Positions 9,393-18,438 of a DNA stretch of 64,000 nt are shown in pieces (positions within the stretch are counted from its first letter, which is position 1; each line of letters starts with the position of its first letter). Source of the DNA: Mycobacterium sp. DL. GTDB lineage: Bacteria; Actinomycetota; Actinomycetes; Mycobacteriales; Mycobacteriaceae. The position numbers and the translations under genes are program-made. Where the stretch lies: assembly GCF_039729195.1 (NCBI RefSeq), contig NZ_CP155796.1, forward strand, positions 248,001 through 312,000, written 5' to 3'. The notes under the pieces are model-generated. The model was not told where the DNA came from. It made no database searches and saw only the letters and a program-made list of their open reading frames with translations.

Positions 9393-9827
9393 TCACACCC
9401 AGACGGCGCCGGCCTCCACCGGGTTGACCCGCATTCCGTGGCCGCCGTCGTCGTAGGTGATCAAGGTCCGTAGGTCCTGTGTGGTGACGGTCCAACCGTT
9501 TGCGCCGTACGTCTGGCCGGTGCCCAACACCACATCGGCCGATTCGGGACCGGGAATCGTTCCCGCTGCGAAAAACATTTCCCCGGTCGCCCGCACCGCC
9601 GCGAGATTGAGCGGCGGCCGCGATACCGCGAAGGTTCCGCCGTCGGATCTGCCGCAGATCGCCATCGGGCGGCCGAGATCCTGGTAGTTGCTACTGAGCA
9701 GGCAACGAATCTGCCCGTTCTGGACACTGATGGTCTGATCCCCCTCGGCGGCGGCCGCCGAGGGCGCCGACAGACAGGCGCCGAGGACGGACAGCGCTGC
9801 CGAGGTCGCGGCAACCGTGCGAATCAT
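9393..9827 (-). CDS. Small secreted protein of unknown function
   Basis: 144 residues from ATG 9825-9827, chosen for GGTGGAG just upstream and because it begins the signal peptide (MIRTVAATSAALSVLG, cleavage about APSAAAA-EGD). The mature part has two Cys (IRCLLSS and MAICGRS) that could pair, plus a conserved-looking GANGWTVTTQDLRTLITYDDGGHGMRV ending. It lies 82 bases upstream of the secreted protease on the same strand, so the two may be expressed together. I do not recognise the family. Confidence 0.75.
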   Translation of the reverse strand: MIRTVAATSAALSVLGACLSAPSAAAAEGDQTISVQNGQIRCLLSSNYQDLGRPMAICGRSDGGTFAVSRPPLNLAAVRATGEMFFAAGTIPGPESADVVLGTGQTYGANGWTVTTQDLRTLITYDDGGHGMRVNPVEAGAVWV

Positions 9828-9933
9828 GCAATCTCCACCGGGGGTGCGGGCATCTGCAGAACGTGATGTTCTCACGACTCGGGTCCGCACAGTGTCGAAT
9901 CGGCTGGCTTGGTCCCTGCTCGGTTACTTGCTG

Positions 9934-11631
9934 CTAGCTGCAGACGGCGCCGGTCGCCGCGGAGTGAACCAGCTTGGTGTACTTGGCCAGGACGCCGGTC
10001 GTGTACACGGGCGGCAACGGCTCGAACCCCACCTTGCGCGACTCGAACTCGTCGGCGTCGACCAGCACGTCCAGGGTGCCCTTGCCGACGTCGAGGCGGA
10101 TCCGGTCGCCATCACGCAGGAATGCGATCGGCCCGCCGTCGACGGCCTCGGGGGCGACGTGCCCGACGCACAGGCCCGTCGTGCCGCCGGAGAACCGGCC
10201 GTCGGTCATCAGCAGTACATCCTTGCCCAGGCCGGCGCCCTTGATCGCGCCGGTGATGGCCAGCATCTCGCGCATCCCCGGCCCACCCTTGGGGCCTTCG
10301 TAGCGGATGACGACGACGTCGCCGTGGGTGATCGTGCCGTCCTCGAGTGCGTCGAGCGCTGCCCGCTCGCGTTCGAAAACCCTTGCGGTGCCTTCGAACA
10401 CGTCCGAGTCGAAGCCTGCCGACTTGACCACCGCCCCCTCGGGCGCCAGCGATCCGTGCAGGATCGTGATGCCGCCGGTCGGGTGGATCGGGTTGGCCAG
10501 CGCCCTCAGCACCTTGCCGTCGGGATCGGGCGGGGCGATGTGTGCGAGGTTCTCCGCCATGGTCTGGCCGGTCACCGTCAGGCAATCCCCGTGCAGCAGG
10601 CCGGCATCCAGCAGCGCCTTCATCACGACCGGCACGCCGCCGATGCGATCGACGTCGAACATCACGTGCTTGCCGAACGGCTTGACGTCGGCCAGGTGCG
10701 GCACCTTCGCGCCGACGCGGGTGAAGTCGTCGAGGGTGAGTTGGACGCCCGCCTCCCAGGCGATCGCGAGCAGGTGCAGCACCGCGTTGGTGGAACCGCC
10801 GAATGCCATCACCACGGCGATCGCGTTCTCGAACGCTTCCTTGGTCATGATGTCGCGAGCGGTGATGCCGCGCTTGAGCATGTCGACGACGGCCTCGCCG
10901 CTGGCGCGGGCGTATCCGTCGCGGCGACGGTCGCTGGCGGGCGGCGCGGCGGATCCTGGCAGGGACATGCCCAGTGCTTCGGCGGCCGAGGCCATGGTGT
11001 TGGCGGTGTACATGCCGCCGCAGGCGCCCTCGCCGGGACAGATGGCGCGTTCGATGATGTCGACGTCCTCGCGCGACATCAGCCCGCGCGCGCAGGCGCC
11101 GACGGCCTCGAACGCGTCGATGATCGTCACGTCCCGCTCGGTGCCGTCGGTCAGTGTCGCCTTGCCGGGCATGATCGAACCGGCGTAGAGGAACACGCTG
11201 GCCAGGTCGAGACGGGCGGCGGCCATCAGCATGCCGGGCAGCGACTTGTCGCAGCCCGCCAGCAGCACCGAACCGTCGAGGCGCTCGGCCATCATCACGG
11301 TCTCGACGCTGTCGGCGATCACCTCGCGGCTGACCAGCGAGAAGTGCATGCCCTCGTGGCCCATCGAGATGCCGTCGGACACCGAGATCGTGCCGAACTC
11401 CATCGGGAAGCCGCCGGCGGCGTGCACGCCGTCCTTCACGGACTTCGCCAACCGGTCCAGCGACAGGTTGCACGGGGTGATCTCGTTCCACGACGACGCG
11501 ACGCCGATCTGCGACTTCACCCAGTCGTCGTCGCCCATACCCACGGCCCGGAGCATCCCGCGGGCGGCGGTCTTCTCGAGGCCGTCGGTGACGTCGCGGC
11601 TTCTTGGCTTGGTGTCGGGACCTGAAGGCAT
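9934..11631 (-). CDS. ilvD: Dihydroxy-acid dehydratase IlvD
   Basis: 565 residues from ATG 11629-11631 ([20 protein letters not shown]); a GTG at 11659-11661 would add ten residues. It dehydrates 2,3-dihydroxy-isovalerate and 2,3-dihydroxy-methylvalerate in valine/isoleucine synthesis. Visible family motifs are [15 protein letters not shown] (shown as [10 protein letters not shown]), [17 protein letters not shown] and [19 protein letters not shown], with the iron-sulphur Cys residues. It is the counterpart of Rv0189c, divergent from the DUF305-ricR operon just as ilvD is divergent from ricR in M. tuberculosis. IlvD's Fe-S cluster is a known copper-sensitive target in other bacteria, which makes this neighbourhood noteworthy. 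Confidence 0.96.
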   Translation of the reverse strand: MPSGPDTKPRSRDVTDGLEKTAARGMLRAVGMGDDDWVKSQIGVASSWNEITPCNLSLDRLAKSVKDGVHAAGGFPMEFGTISVSDGISMGHEGMHFSLVSREVIADSVETVMMAERLDGSVLLAGCDKSLPGMLMAAARLDLASVFLYAGSIMPGKATLTDGTERDVTIIDAFEAVGACARGLMSREDVDIIERAICPGEGACGGMYTANTMASAAEALGMSLPGSAAPPASDRRRDGYARASGEAVVDMLKRGITARDIMTKEAFENAIAVVMAFGGSTNAVLHLLAIAWEAGVQLTLDDFTRVGAKVPHLADVKPFGKHVMFDVDRIGGVPVVMKALLDAGLLHGDCLTVTGQTMAENLAHIAPPDPDGKVLRALANPIHPTGGITILHGSLAPEGAVVKSAGFDSDVFEGTARVFERERAALDALEDGTITHGDVVVIRYEGPKGGPGMREMLAITGAIKGAGLGKDVLLMTDGRFSGGTTGLCVGHVAPEAVDGGPIAFLRDGDRIRLDVGKGTLDVLVDADEFESRKVGFEPLPPVYTTGVLAKYTKLVHSAATGAVCS

Positions 11632-11679
11632 GCGGCCAAGTATGCCCCCGGGTGTTTGCACCGGACAAACCGTTATTAA

Positions 11680-11694
11680 TACCCCCGTGGGGTA
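11680..11694. promoter_or_regulatory. Putative RicR operator before the DUF305-ricR operon
   Basis: The sequence is TACCC-CCGTG-GGGTA, again an exact TACCC-N5-GGGTA palindrome, 16 bases before the start of the DUF305 gene. TTGCAC at 11656-11661 and TATTAAT at 11674-11680 are possible promoter elements, which would put the box over the -10/start region. Autoregulation of ricR through such a box is established in M. tuberculosis; here it is inferred. Confidence 0.85.
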
Positions 11695-11710
11695 CTAGTA
11701 CCCTGGTCGC

Positions 11711-12346
11711 ATGCGTTCTGTCCCCGCACGTCTTGCCGCCGCCTTCGCCGCTGTGGCCACTGCCGTCCTGCTTGCCGGCTGCAGCGCCCCGGAGGATTCC
11801 GCAGACGACGGCGGCGGCTCCGGGATTCCCGAGACGGCGGTGATCACCGGGGAGCCCGCGGGTTACAACGCCGACGATGTCGCGTTCGCCACCAACATGA
11901 TTCCGCATCACAAACAGGCCATCGAGCTGTCGAACCTGGTGCCCGACCGCTCCACCAACCCGGAATTGGCCGCGCTGGCAGGCCAGATCGCCGCGACGCA
12001 GCAGCCCGAGATCAACATCATGAACGTGTTCCTGGTGCAGTGGAACGAGAACCCGGAGGCGGGCGTCGACTCCGACGGCGAGGGCCACGCCGGACACGGG
12101 CAGGCCATGCAGGGGATGGTCGACGACGCGACGATGACGCGGTTGGAGTCGCTGCGCGGCACAGAGTTCGACACACTGTGGCTGGAGTCGATGATCAGCC
12201 ACCACCAGGGGGCGATCGAGATGGCGAAGGCCGAGATCGCCAACGGAGAGAACATCGACGCGATCGCGATGGCCGAGACGATGGTGCGGATGCAGGAAGC
12301 CGAGATCGGACAGATGAAGCAGATGCTGGAGGGCAGCCGTGAGTGA
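11711..12346 (+). CDS. DUF305 lipoprotein of the ricR operon
   Basis: 211 residues. A signal peptide ends in the lipobox LLAGC (Cys about residue 24), then a Ser/Asp/Gly linker. Two DUF305 repeats follow, each with the metal-ligand-like motif M-I-x-H-H-x-x-A-I: MIPHHKQAIELS near residue 63 and MISHHQGAIEMA near 162, with a Met/Glu-rich end (MVRMQEAEIGQMKQML). DUF305 proteins are ferritin-like bundles associated with copper tolerance (CopM type). It would sit on the outer face of the membrane. It overlaps ricR by eight bases, so both are made from one RicR-controlled message. Confidence 0.9.
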   Translation: MRSVPARLAAAFAAVATAVLLAGCSAPEDSADDGGGSGIPETAVITGEPAGYNADDVAFATNMIPHHKQAIELSNLVPDRSTNPELAALAGQIAATQQPEINIMNVFLVQWNENPEAGVDSDGEGHAGHGQAMQGMVDDATMTRLESLRGTEFDTLWLESMISHHQGAIEMAKAEIANGENIDAIAMAETMVRMQEAEIGQMKQMLEGSRE

Positions 12347-12659
12347 GAACCCATCGGTGGAGGCGGGGGATGCGAACGTGCACGGCTACTCGGCGCAGAA
12401 GGAGAACTACGCCAAGCGGTTGCGCCGCATCGAAGGTCAGGTCCGCGGCATCGCGAAGATGATCGACGAGGACAAGTACTGCATCGACATCCTCACGCAG
12501 ATCAGCGCGGTCAACAGCGCGCTGCAGTCTGTCGCCCTCGGGTTGCTCGACGAGCACCTCGGCCACTGCGTGACCCACGCGGTCGCTGCGGGTGGCTCGG
12601 ACGCGGACGCCAAGCTCGCGGAGGCATCGGCGGCGATCGCCCGGCTGGTGCGGTCCTAG
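12339..12659 (+). CDS. ricR: RicR, copper-responsive CsoR-family repressor
   Basis: 106 residues from GTG 12339, with GGAGGG 7 bases upstream inside the end of the DUF305 gene. The Cu(I) ligands Cys48 (YCIDILTQ), His73 and Cys77 (EHLGHC) are present, together with the basic helix [17 protein letters not shown]. Placement opposite ilvD and next to an LdtE-type gene matches Rv0190 (RicR), the repressor of mycobacterial copper-protection genes. Copper binding should release it from TACCC-N5-GGGTA boxes, of which three are seen in this window (1195, 1226, 11680). Confidence 0.93.
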   Translation: MSENPSVEAGDANVHGYSAQKENYAKRLRRIEGQVRGIAKMIDEDKYCIDILTQISAVNSALQSVALGLLDEHLGHCVTHAVAAGGSDADAKLAEASAAIARLVRS

Positions 12660-12955
12660 CTGCCCAGTGCGTCGTCGATGCGCTGCACCTTCGCGGTGAG
12701 CTGGCCGGTGTAGCCGGGCCGGATATCGGCCTTGATCACCAGGCTGACCCGTGGGGCGACGGCGGCGACGGCGTCCACCGCCTGCTTCACGACGGCCATC
12801 ACCTCGTCCCACTCGCCCTCGATGTTGGTGAACATCGCGTTGGTCTCGTTGGGCAGCCCGGAGGCGCGCACGATCCGGACCGCTTCGGCGACCGCGAGAC
12901 TGACACCCCCGGTCTCGTCGCCGCCGGAGGGACTGATGCTGAAGGCCACGATCAT
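12656..12955 (-). CDS. Thiamine-binding (MTH1187/YqgV-type) protein
   Basis: 99 residues from ATG 12953-12955 (a TTG one codon upstream is possible). It matches the MTH1187/DUF77 family: [12 protein letters not shown] at the start, [29 protein letters not shown] in the middle and [10 protein letters not shown] near the end. These small cytoplasmic ferredoxin-like proteins bind thiamine and may buffer it. The 3' end overlaps the ricR stop region by four bases on the opposite strand. It has no obvious tie to copper. Confidence 0.88.
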   Translation of the reverse strand: MIVAFSISPSGGDETGGVSLAVAEAVRIVRASGLPNETNAMFTNIEGEWDEVMAVVKQAVDAVAAVAPRVSLVIKADIRPGYTGQLTAKVQRIDDALGS

Positions 12956-13020
12956 CAACTCAGCATGCCCGAGGATCGATATCGCCTATTTTCCGCGGTC
13001 AGCGTGCATAGGATCTGGCG

Positions 13021-13551
13021 ATGGCCTCGAGCAAGCTTCTGGAATCGTTGAGCGAATCCGATCTTCTCCTCGTCCGTTCGACCGAACCGGCTGAACTCAC
13101 CGGTCTCGACGAGGACGAGCTGCTCGAACTGCACTCCCGCGTCCGTCGAGCCCGCAACAAGCATGTGGGGATCTATCGGCGTGGTGGTGCGGCCCGGGTC
13201 TCACAAAAGGGGGCCCGCGGAGCCGCGCGCGGCGCCAATCTGCGCAATGCCGCCCGCGCCGAGGTCTTCGAGGAGGCCCTCGCCCGGGTGAGCCGCCAGG
13301 TGAGTGCGGCAGCCCGCGATAGTGCCCGGTCGCTCAAGGAAGAGCGGCTTGCGTTGGTGCGCGCCGAGAATGCGGCCCCACCGGCGGCTCCGGCCCGCAG
13401 GGCCTCGGCCCGAAAAGGCGCGAGCACTGCGAAGCGACCGGCGCGAACCGATACGACGCGGAACTCTCCCGGCCGCAAGAAGCGCGAAGCGAGCACGAAG
13501 GCGACCGGGGCGCGCCGCCAGGCCAAGCGCGACGGCCGGTCCCGCGGCTAG
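13021..13551 (+). CDS. Conserved protein with histone-like basic tail
   Basis: 176 residues. The N-terminal 50 residues are acidic and helical (SESDLLLVRSTEPAELTGLD, then LLELHSRVRRARNKHVGIYRR). From about residue 115 the chain becomes Ala/Lys/Arg/Pro-rich (PARRASARKGASTAKRPART ... KKREASTKATGARRQAKR), like the tails of mycobacterial HupB and other nucleoid proteins. Codon use looks normal. I recognise the N-terminal part as a conserved actinobacterial unknown. Nucleic-acid binding is inferred from composition only. It stands alone between convergent and co-directional neighbours. Confidence 0.75.
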   Translation: MASSKLLESLSESDLLLVRSTEPAELTGLDEDELLELHSRVRRARNKHVGIYRRGGAARVSQKGARGAARGANLRNAARAEVFEEALARVSRQVSAAARDSARSLKEERLALVRAENAAPPAAPARRASARKGASTAKRPARTDTTRNSPGRKKREASTKATGARRQAKRDGRSRG

Positions 13552-13719
13552 CCGGAAAATCGGGATGCAGCGATCTTCCAGCTTGTAACGTCTGGGCCCC
13601 CGCCGCCGATATCAGTGCAGCTCAGCGCCCTGACCGGGGCGGGACCGAAGCTCTCACGAGTGTGGCCGAGCGTCGTGCTGTGCCACACTGGGTTGAGTCG
13701 CTGAACTGGAGGTACTTGC

Positions 13720-14703
13720 ATGCGACAGGGAAACAGACGTCGATTGATCGTCACGATCATGGCGGCCACCGTCGTCGCCGGGCTGTCGCTGAGCGCGCCC
13801 TCGGCGCTTGCGCAACCCGGGGTGCCACCACCGCCGCCCCCGGCGCCGAACCCGATCGCGCCGCCTCCGCCGGCCAACCCCTTCGTCTTCCCGGGCCTGG
13901 GCAATCCGTTGGCGCCGCCGCAGGCGCAACCGATGGCCATCCCCGAGGGCACCCCCGCCGGACAGAACCCGACGCCGTTCGTCGGTGAACCGCCGTTCGT
14001 GCCGCCGTCGTTCAACCCGGTCAACGGGTCCATCGCGGGCGCCGCCAAGCCGATCTACATCAACTTCCAGCGGCCCATCGCCAACCGGCAGATGGCCGAG
14101 GACGCGATCCACATCTCGTCCACCCCGGCGGTGCCGGGCCGGTTCTACTGGACCAGCGACACCCAGGTGCGCTGGCGGCCCCAGGATTTCTGGCCGGCAG
14201 GCACGGTCGTCAACATCGATGCCGCGGGCACCAAGTCCAGTTTCACCGTGCCCGAGCAGCTGGTGGCCACCATCGACGACACGACCAAGCAGATGGAGGT
14301 CGTGCGCAACGGCGAGGTCGAGAAGACCTTCCCGGTGTCGCTGGGCAAGTCCGGGTACGAGACCAAGAACGGCACCTACTACGTGCTGGAGAAGTTCGAC
14401 GACATCGTCATGGACTCCTCGACGTACGGCGTGCCGGTCGACGACCCGTCCGGTGAGGGCTACAAGCTCAAGGTCAAGGACGCGGTCCGGATCGACAACA
14501 GCGGCATCTTCGTCCACGGCGCGCCGTGGTCGGAGGGCTCGCAGGGGTACAGCAACGTCAGCCACGGCTGCATCAACCTCAGCGCAGAGGATGCGGCGTG
14601 GTTCAAGCAGAACTTCGGCAGCGGTGACGCAGTGGTCATCAAGAACACCGACGGCGGAATGTACACCCAGCCCGATGGCGCGTCCGACTGGCAGATGTTC
14701 TGA
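13720..14703 (+). CDS. ldtE: L,D-transpeptidase, LdtE/Rv0192 type
   Basis: 327 residues. A signal peptide (cleavage about LAQP, residue 32) is followed by a Pro-rich wall-spanning linker ([20 protein letters not shown]), one Ig-like domain (residues 105-175, [20 protein letters not shown]) and a YkuD catalytic domain with His in VHGAPW and the catalytic Cys284 in SHGCINLS. It forms 3-3 peptide cross-links in peptidoglycan. The Pro-rich linker and position after ricR match Rv0192 (LdtMt4). A ribosome site CTGGAGG is 8 bases before ATG. A second, LdtB-type enzyme is at the left edge, also beside copper genes. Confidence 0.94.
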   Translation: MRQGNRRRLIVTIMAATVVAGLSLSAPSALAQPGVPPPPPPAPNPIAPPPPANPFVFPGLGNPLAPPQAQPMAIPEGTPAGQNPTPFVGEPPFVPPSFNPVNGSIAGAAKPIYINFQRPIANRQMAEDAIHISSTPAVPGRFYWTSDTQVRWRPQDFWPAGTVVNIDAAGTKSSFTVPEQLVATIDDTTKQMEVVRNGEVEKTFPVSLGKSGYETKNGTYYVLEKFDDIVMDSSTYGVPVDDPSGEGYKLKVKDAVRIDNSGIFVHGAPWSEGSQGYSNVSHGCINLSAEDAAWFKQNFGSGDAVVIKNTDGGMYTQPDGASDWQMF

Positions 14704-14808
14704 CCGGATAGCCCCCGCGCTTTCCCGGCGGGCGACACCGGGCCCGTGCCACGATGAGGGCAGGCCGACGGCCGCCCCGGTCGTCGGCATGCAGCCGAGG
14801 ATGGGCCG

Positions 14809-15747
14809 ATGCCCGGTGACGACAGGGCGGTAACACGCACAGTCGCCGTGGTCGCGCTGCTGGTGCTCGCCATCGTCGCGCTGCGCGGTTACCTGCCCGG
14901 CGCCGAACCGGCTTCCGATCCCGGCGAACCCGCGACCAGCGGGCCGGGAAGCCTCATCGCCGTCGCCGCCATGCTGGCTGTGTCGATCACCGTCATCACG
15001 ATCTCGGTGCTCACCCAGTCGCGGCGCCGGACAGCAGCCCAGAGCGCAGGCGAACTGCCCCGCGAATACCGCGGTGAGTGGGTCGGCGTGCCGTGGCGGC
15101 TGCTGCTGATCGCGGCCGGTGGCCTGCTGGCATGGCTGCTGGTGGTCCTGCTGCTGATGCGGTGGGGATCCGGCTTCGCCGTCGACGAGGTGCCGGCGGC
15201 GGACCCCGAATCCGGTGAGATACAGGACGTGGGCGGCACCGACGTCGAGCCACCGACCCCGCCGGCCGATGGCGGCGACGTCTTCGGCTACCTCGCCGCG
15301 GCCACGATCGTGCTGCTCGTGCTCTCGATTCTCGCGACGATCATCGGCCGCAGACGCCGCACGCCCACGCTGCAGACCCCCGACGATCCGGCTCCATTAC
15401 CCCAAACCCGTTCGGCCGGCCCGGATCTCGCGAGGGCGACCGAACTCGGCCTGGCCGAGATCGGGGATCGCAGCCGCGACCCCCGCGAGGCGATCATCGC
15501 CTGTTATGCGGCGATGGAACGGGAACTGGCGAAGTCGCCCGGCACCACTCCGCAGGATTCCGACACCCCCTCCGAGGTGCTGGCCCGCGCCGTGCAGCGG
15601 CACGCCCTGCGCGCTGACAGCGCGGCCGAACTGGTCGACCTGTTCGAAGAAGCGCGGTTCAGCCCGCACGTGATGAACGAGGACCACCGCGAGGCCGCCG
15701 TGCGGGCGTTGCGGATGGTCCAGGACGAACTGCAGGGTGCGATATGA
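14809..15747 (+). CDS. DUF4129 membrane protein
   Basis: 312 residues with three clear membrane segments (VAVVALLVLAIVAL, LIAVAAMLAVSITVITISVL and LLLIAAGGLLAWLLVVLLLM) plus a fourth at about residue 165 (FGYLAAATIVLLVLSILATII). A C-terminal cytoplasmic DUF4129 domain follows (DPREAIIACYAAMERELA, TPSEVLARA, LVDLFEEARFS). DUF4129 proteins are regular partners of MoxR-DUF58 modules, sometimes fused to transglutaminase. It opens a five-gene operon in which every junction is a four-base ATGA/GTGA overlap. Function is unknown. Confidence 0.88.
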   Translation: MPGDDRAVTRTVAVVALLVLAIVALRGYLPGAEPASDPGEPATSGPGSLIAVAAMLAVSITVITISVLTQSRRRTAAQSAGELPREYRGEWVGVPWRLLLIAAGGLLAWLLVVLLLMRWGSGFAVDEVPAADPESGEIQDVGGTDVEPPTPPADGGDVFGYLAAATIVLLVLSILATIIGRRRRTPTLQTPDDPAPLPQTRSAGPDLARATELGLAEIGDRSRDPREAIIACYAAMERELAKSPGTTPQDSDTPSEVLARAVQRHALRADSAAELVDLFEEARFSPHVMNEDHREAAVRALRMVQDELQGAI

Positions 15748-16229
15748 CGAAACTTGTTGTCGCCGGGTTCTTCCTGGTGGCCGTGGTGCAGTTGCTCGCC
15801 GTGAGTCAACTGGAGCGTCACCTGGTGATCGCGGTGACGGGCGTCGTTCTGGCGGGCGTGCTGTTCGCCGTGCGGTGGCGCCTGACGCACGACGCGGCCG
15901 ACACCCTCACCGACGCGGCCGGCGACGACGTGGGGGCGGCACTGCGCCGCTGGCTGGCCCGCACCGAGACCCTGATCTCCTGGTCGGAGTCGACACGCGC
16001 CGACTGGGACCGCCGGCTGCGGCCGATGTTGGCACGGCAGTTCGAGCTCGCCGCCGGTCACCGAAAAGCGAAGGACCCGAGAGCGTTTGACGCCACCGGG
16101 CGGATGCTGTTCGGCGAAGAGCTCTGGCAGTGGGTGGATCCGGAGAACATCTCGCGAACCGGGGGCCAGGAACCCGGCCCCGGCCGTGAGGCGCTCAACG
16201 ACATCCTGCAACGTCTGGAGCGGTTATGA
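15744..16229 (+). CDS. Membrane-associated protein of the MoxR operon
   Basis: 161 residues: two short hydrophobic segments (residues 5-20 and 27-43) and a soluble helical C-terminus (WDRRLRPMLARQFELAAGH, TGRMLFGEELWQWVDP). It overlaps both neighbours by four bases (ATGA). I recognise it as the small unknown usually found between DUF4129 and MoxR genes in actinobacteria. The motif RPMLARQFELA and the LFG-EELW segment look conserved. Role unknown; probably a membrane partner of the MoxR complex. Confidence 0.85.
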   Translation: MTKLVVAGFFLVAVVQLLAVSQLERHLVIAVTGVVLAGVLFAVRWRLTHDAADTLTDAAGDDVGAALRRWLARTETLISWSESTRADWDRRLRPMLARQFELAAGHRKAKDPRAFDATGRMLFGEELWQWVDPENISRTGGQEPGPGREALNDILQRLERL

Positions 16230-17197
16230 CATCCGACCTCGAACCGGCCACCACGGGCGCACTGTGTGGATCGGTGCTCGACGAGATCGGCCGGGTGGTG
16301 GTGGGCAAGCGATCCGCGCTGAACCTGATCCTGATCACGGTGCTCGCCCGCGGGCACGTCCTCGTCGAGGATCTGCCCGGGCTCGGAAAGACCCTCATCG
16401 CCAAGTCATTCGCAGCGGCACTGGGCCTCGAGTTCACCCGCGTGCAGTTCACCCCGGACCTGCTGCCCGCCGATCTGCTCGGTTCCACGATCTACGACAT
16501 GCAATCGGGACGCTTCGAGTTCCGCCGCGGCCCGATCTTCACCAACCTGCTGCTCGGCGACGAGATCAACCGGACTCCGCCCAAGACGCAGGCCGCCCTG
16601 CTGGAGGCGATGGCAGAACAACAGGTCAGCATCGACGGGGTGACCCACCGGTTGCCCGAACCGTTCCTGGTTCTCGCCACCGACAACCCGATCGAGTACG
16701 AGGGCACCTATCCGCTGCCGGAGGCCCAACTGGACCGGTTCGCGATCCGGCTGGAACTGAAGTATCTGTCCGAGCAGGACGAGGCGACGATGCTGCGCCG
16801 TCGACTCGACCGCGGATCGGCGCCCCCGACGGTGCAGCAGGTGGTCGACGCCCGCGACCTGCTGGCCATGCAGGAGTCGGTGGAGCAGGTGACCGTCCAC
16901 GACGACGTGCTGCAGTACGTGGTGTCGCTGGCGACCGCGAGCAGGCAGCATCCGCAGGTCGCCGTCGGCGCCAGTCCGCGCGCCGAACTCGACCTCGTGC
17001 AACTGGCGCGGGCCCGCGCGCTGCTGCTCGGCCGGGACTACGTCATCCCCGAGGACGTCAAGGCGCTGGCAGTGCCGACGATGGCGCACCGGATCAGTCT
17101 CCGGCCCGAGATGTGGGTTCGGCGGGTGCAGGGCGCCGACGTCGTCGACGAACTGCTGCGCCGCCTGCCGGTGCCGCGGGCGCGGGAAGCGCAGTGA
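16226..17197 (+). CDS. moxR: MoxR-family AAA+ ATPase
   Basis: 323 residues. Walker A GLGKT at 52-56, Walker B LLLGDEINRTPP near 110, the MoxR signature NPIEYEGTYPLPEAQLDRF near 155 and a C-terminal lid (GASPRAELDLVQLARARALLLGRDYVIPEDV). MoxR ATPases act as chaperones for assembly or metal loading of secreted or von Willebrand-type proteins. It is coupled upstream to the small membrane protein and downstream to DUF58, the standard MoxR-DUF58 arrangement. The client is unknown. Confidence 0.93.
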   Translation: MTSDLEPATTGALCGSVLDEIGRVVVGKRSALNLILITVLARGHVLVEDLPGLGKTLIAKSFAAALGLEFTRVQFTPDLLPADLLGSTIYDMQSGRFEFRRGPIFTNLLLGDEINRTPPKTQAALLEAMAEQQVSIDGVTHRLPEPFLVLATDNPIEYEGTYPLPEAQLDRFAIRLELKYLSEQDEATMLRRRLDRGSAPPTVQQVVDARDLLAMQESVEQVTVHDDVLQYVVSLATASRQHPQVAVGASPRAELDLVQLARARALLLGRDYVIPEDVKALAVPTMAHRISLRPEMWVRRVQGADVVDELLRRLPVPRAREAQ

Positions 17198-18438
17198 GTG
17201 ACGTTTCCCGGACGGTCGCTGAGTTACATTGGCGGGCTTCACCATTGACCAGGTCGATCGCCACCTGTGCGGGGGTTGCGATCGCGTGTGCGGTGCTGGC
17301 CGGCAGGTGGGAGCTGATCGCTTTCGCCGCACCGCTGCTCGGTGTGCTGTGCTCCCTCGGCTGGCAGCGACCGGCGCCGTCGGTGGAAGTGCAGGGGCGG
17401 CCGGGGTTGCAGCGGTGCTTCGAATCCGAACAGCTGCGGGTCGAGGTGTCGGCGAGCGCCGACGACGGCGGACCAGTCAGGCTGGTGTGTTCGGCGCCGC
17501 CGGGGATGGAACTCGAGGTCGTCGACCGCACACCGGTGACGACGGTGGCCGTGCAGGCGCCGCGCTGGGGCCGTTATCCGCTCCGGGCCACGGTGCGGGT
17601 GCTCGGTCGCGGTGGTCTGCTCGAGGGCACCGGAACGGTCGACGCCGCGCAGGTGTGTGTGTTCCCCGTGGCTCCGCCGCAGTCCACCGCGATCCCGCGC
17701 ACCGATCTGCTCGACCGGCTGGGCACCCATCTGACCCGCCACCTCGGACCCGGGGTGGAGTACGCGGACATCCGGCCCTATGTCCCCGGTGACCAGCTGC
17801 GGATCGTGAACTGGCCTGTCAGTGCGCGCCGGAGCAGGCTGCACGTCACCGAGCGGCTGACGGACCGGGCCGCCGATGTGGTCGTGCTGTTCGACACCTA
17901 TCCGCAGCCACCGGGCCCGGCGACCGCCGCCACCGAGCGGACGGCGCGCGGCGCAGCGCAGGTGGTGCAGAGCGCGCTGCGATACGGCGACCGCGCCGGC
18001 CTGGTGGCGCTGGGCAACCGCGGAACCCGTTGGCTCGGCGCCGACATCGGGCAACGGCAGTTCTACCGCATTCTCGACACGATGCTCGGTGCGGCCGACA
18101 CCTACGAGACCGCGACCGGCACTCTGGCGCCGCGTCCCGCCGTGCCTCCGGGCGCGATCGTCGTCGCGTTCTCCACCATGCTGGACACCGAGTTCGCGTT
18201 GGCGCTCATCGATCTGCGCAAGCGCGGCCATGCAGTGGTCGCTGTCGATGTCCTCGAAGGCAACCCGGTCGAAGGCGAGCACGATCCACTGGTCAACCGC
18301 ATGTGGACGCTGCAGCGCTCGTTCATGTATCGCGACATGGCTACCGTCGGTGTGGACATCGTCGGTTGGCCCGGAAGCGCCACGCTCGATCAGGCGATGG
18401 CCCTGGTGCCCGATCATCGAACGGCATCGCGCCGATGA
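17194..18438 (+). CDS. DUF58 protein with von Willebrand-like fold
   Basis: 414 residues from GTG 17194, overlapping the moxR stop (GTGA). Two membrane segments lie at about residues 18-50, then a beta-rich extracytoplasmic part. The DUF58 core is GVEYADIRPYVPGDQLRIVNWPVSARRSRLHVTE, followed by a vWA-like region (VVVLFDTYPQP, GDRAGLVALGNRG). DUF58 proteins work with MoxR ATPases. The gene is long and complete and ends in ATGA overlap with the next membrane protein. Confidence 0.92.
   Translation: MSDVSRTVAELHWRASPLTRSIATCAGVAIACAVLAGRWELIAFAAPLLGVLCSLGWQRPAPSVEVQGRPGLQRCFESEQLRVEVSASADDGGPVRLVCSAPPGMELEVVDRTPVTTVAVQAPRWGRYPLRATVRVLGRGGLLEGTGTVDAAQVCVFPVAPPQSTAIPRTDLLDRLGTHLTRHLGPGVEYADIRPYVPGDQLRIVNWPVSARRSRLHVTERLTDRAADVVVLFDTYPQPPGPATAATERTARGAAQVVQSALRYGDRAGLVALGNRGTRWLGADIGQRQFYRILDTMLGAADTYETATGTLAPRPAVPPGAIVVAFSTMLDTEFALALIDLRKRGHAVVAVDVLEGNPVEGEHDPLVNRMWTLQRSFMYRDMATVGVDIVGWPGSATLDQAMALVPDHRTASRR

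Noticed and set aside
10112..12205. Long open frame of nearly 700 codons on the minus strand
   Set aside because: It is Arg/Gly-rich, lies out of frame over ilvD and the DUF305 gene and has no domain; typical of GC-rich shadow frames.
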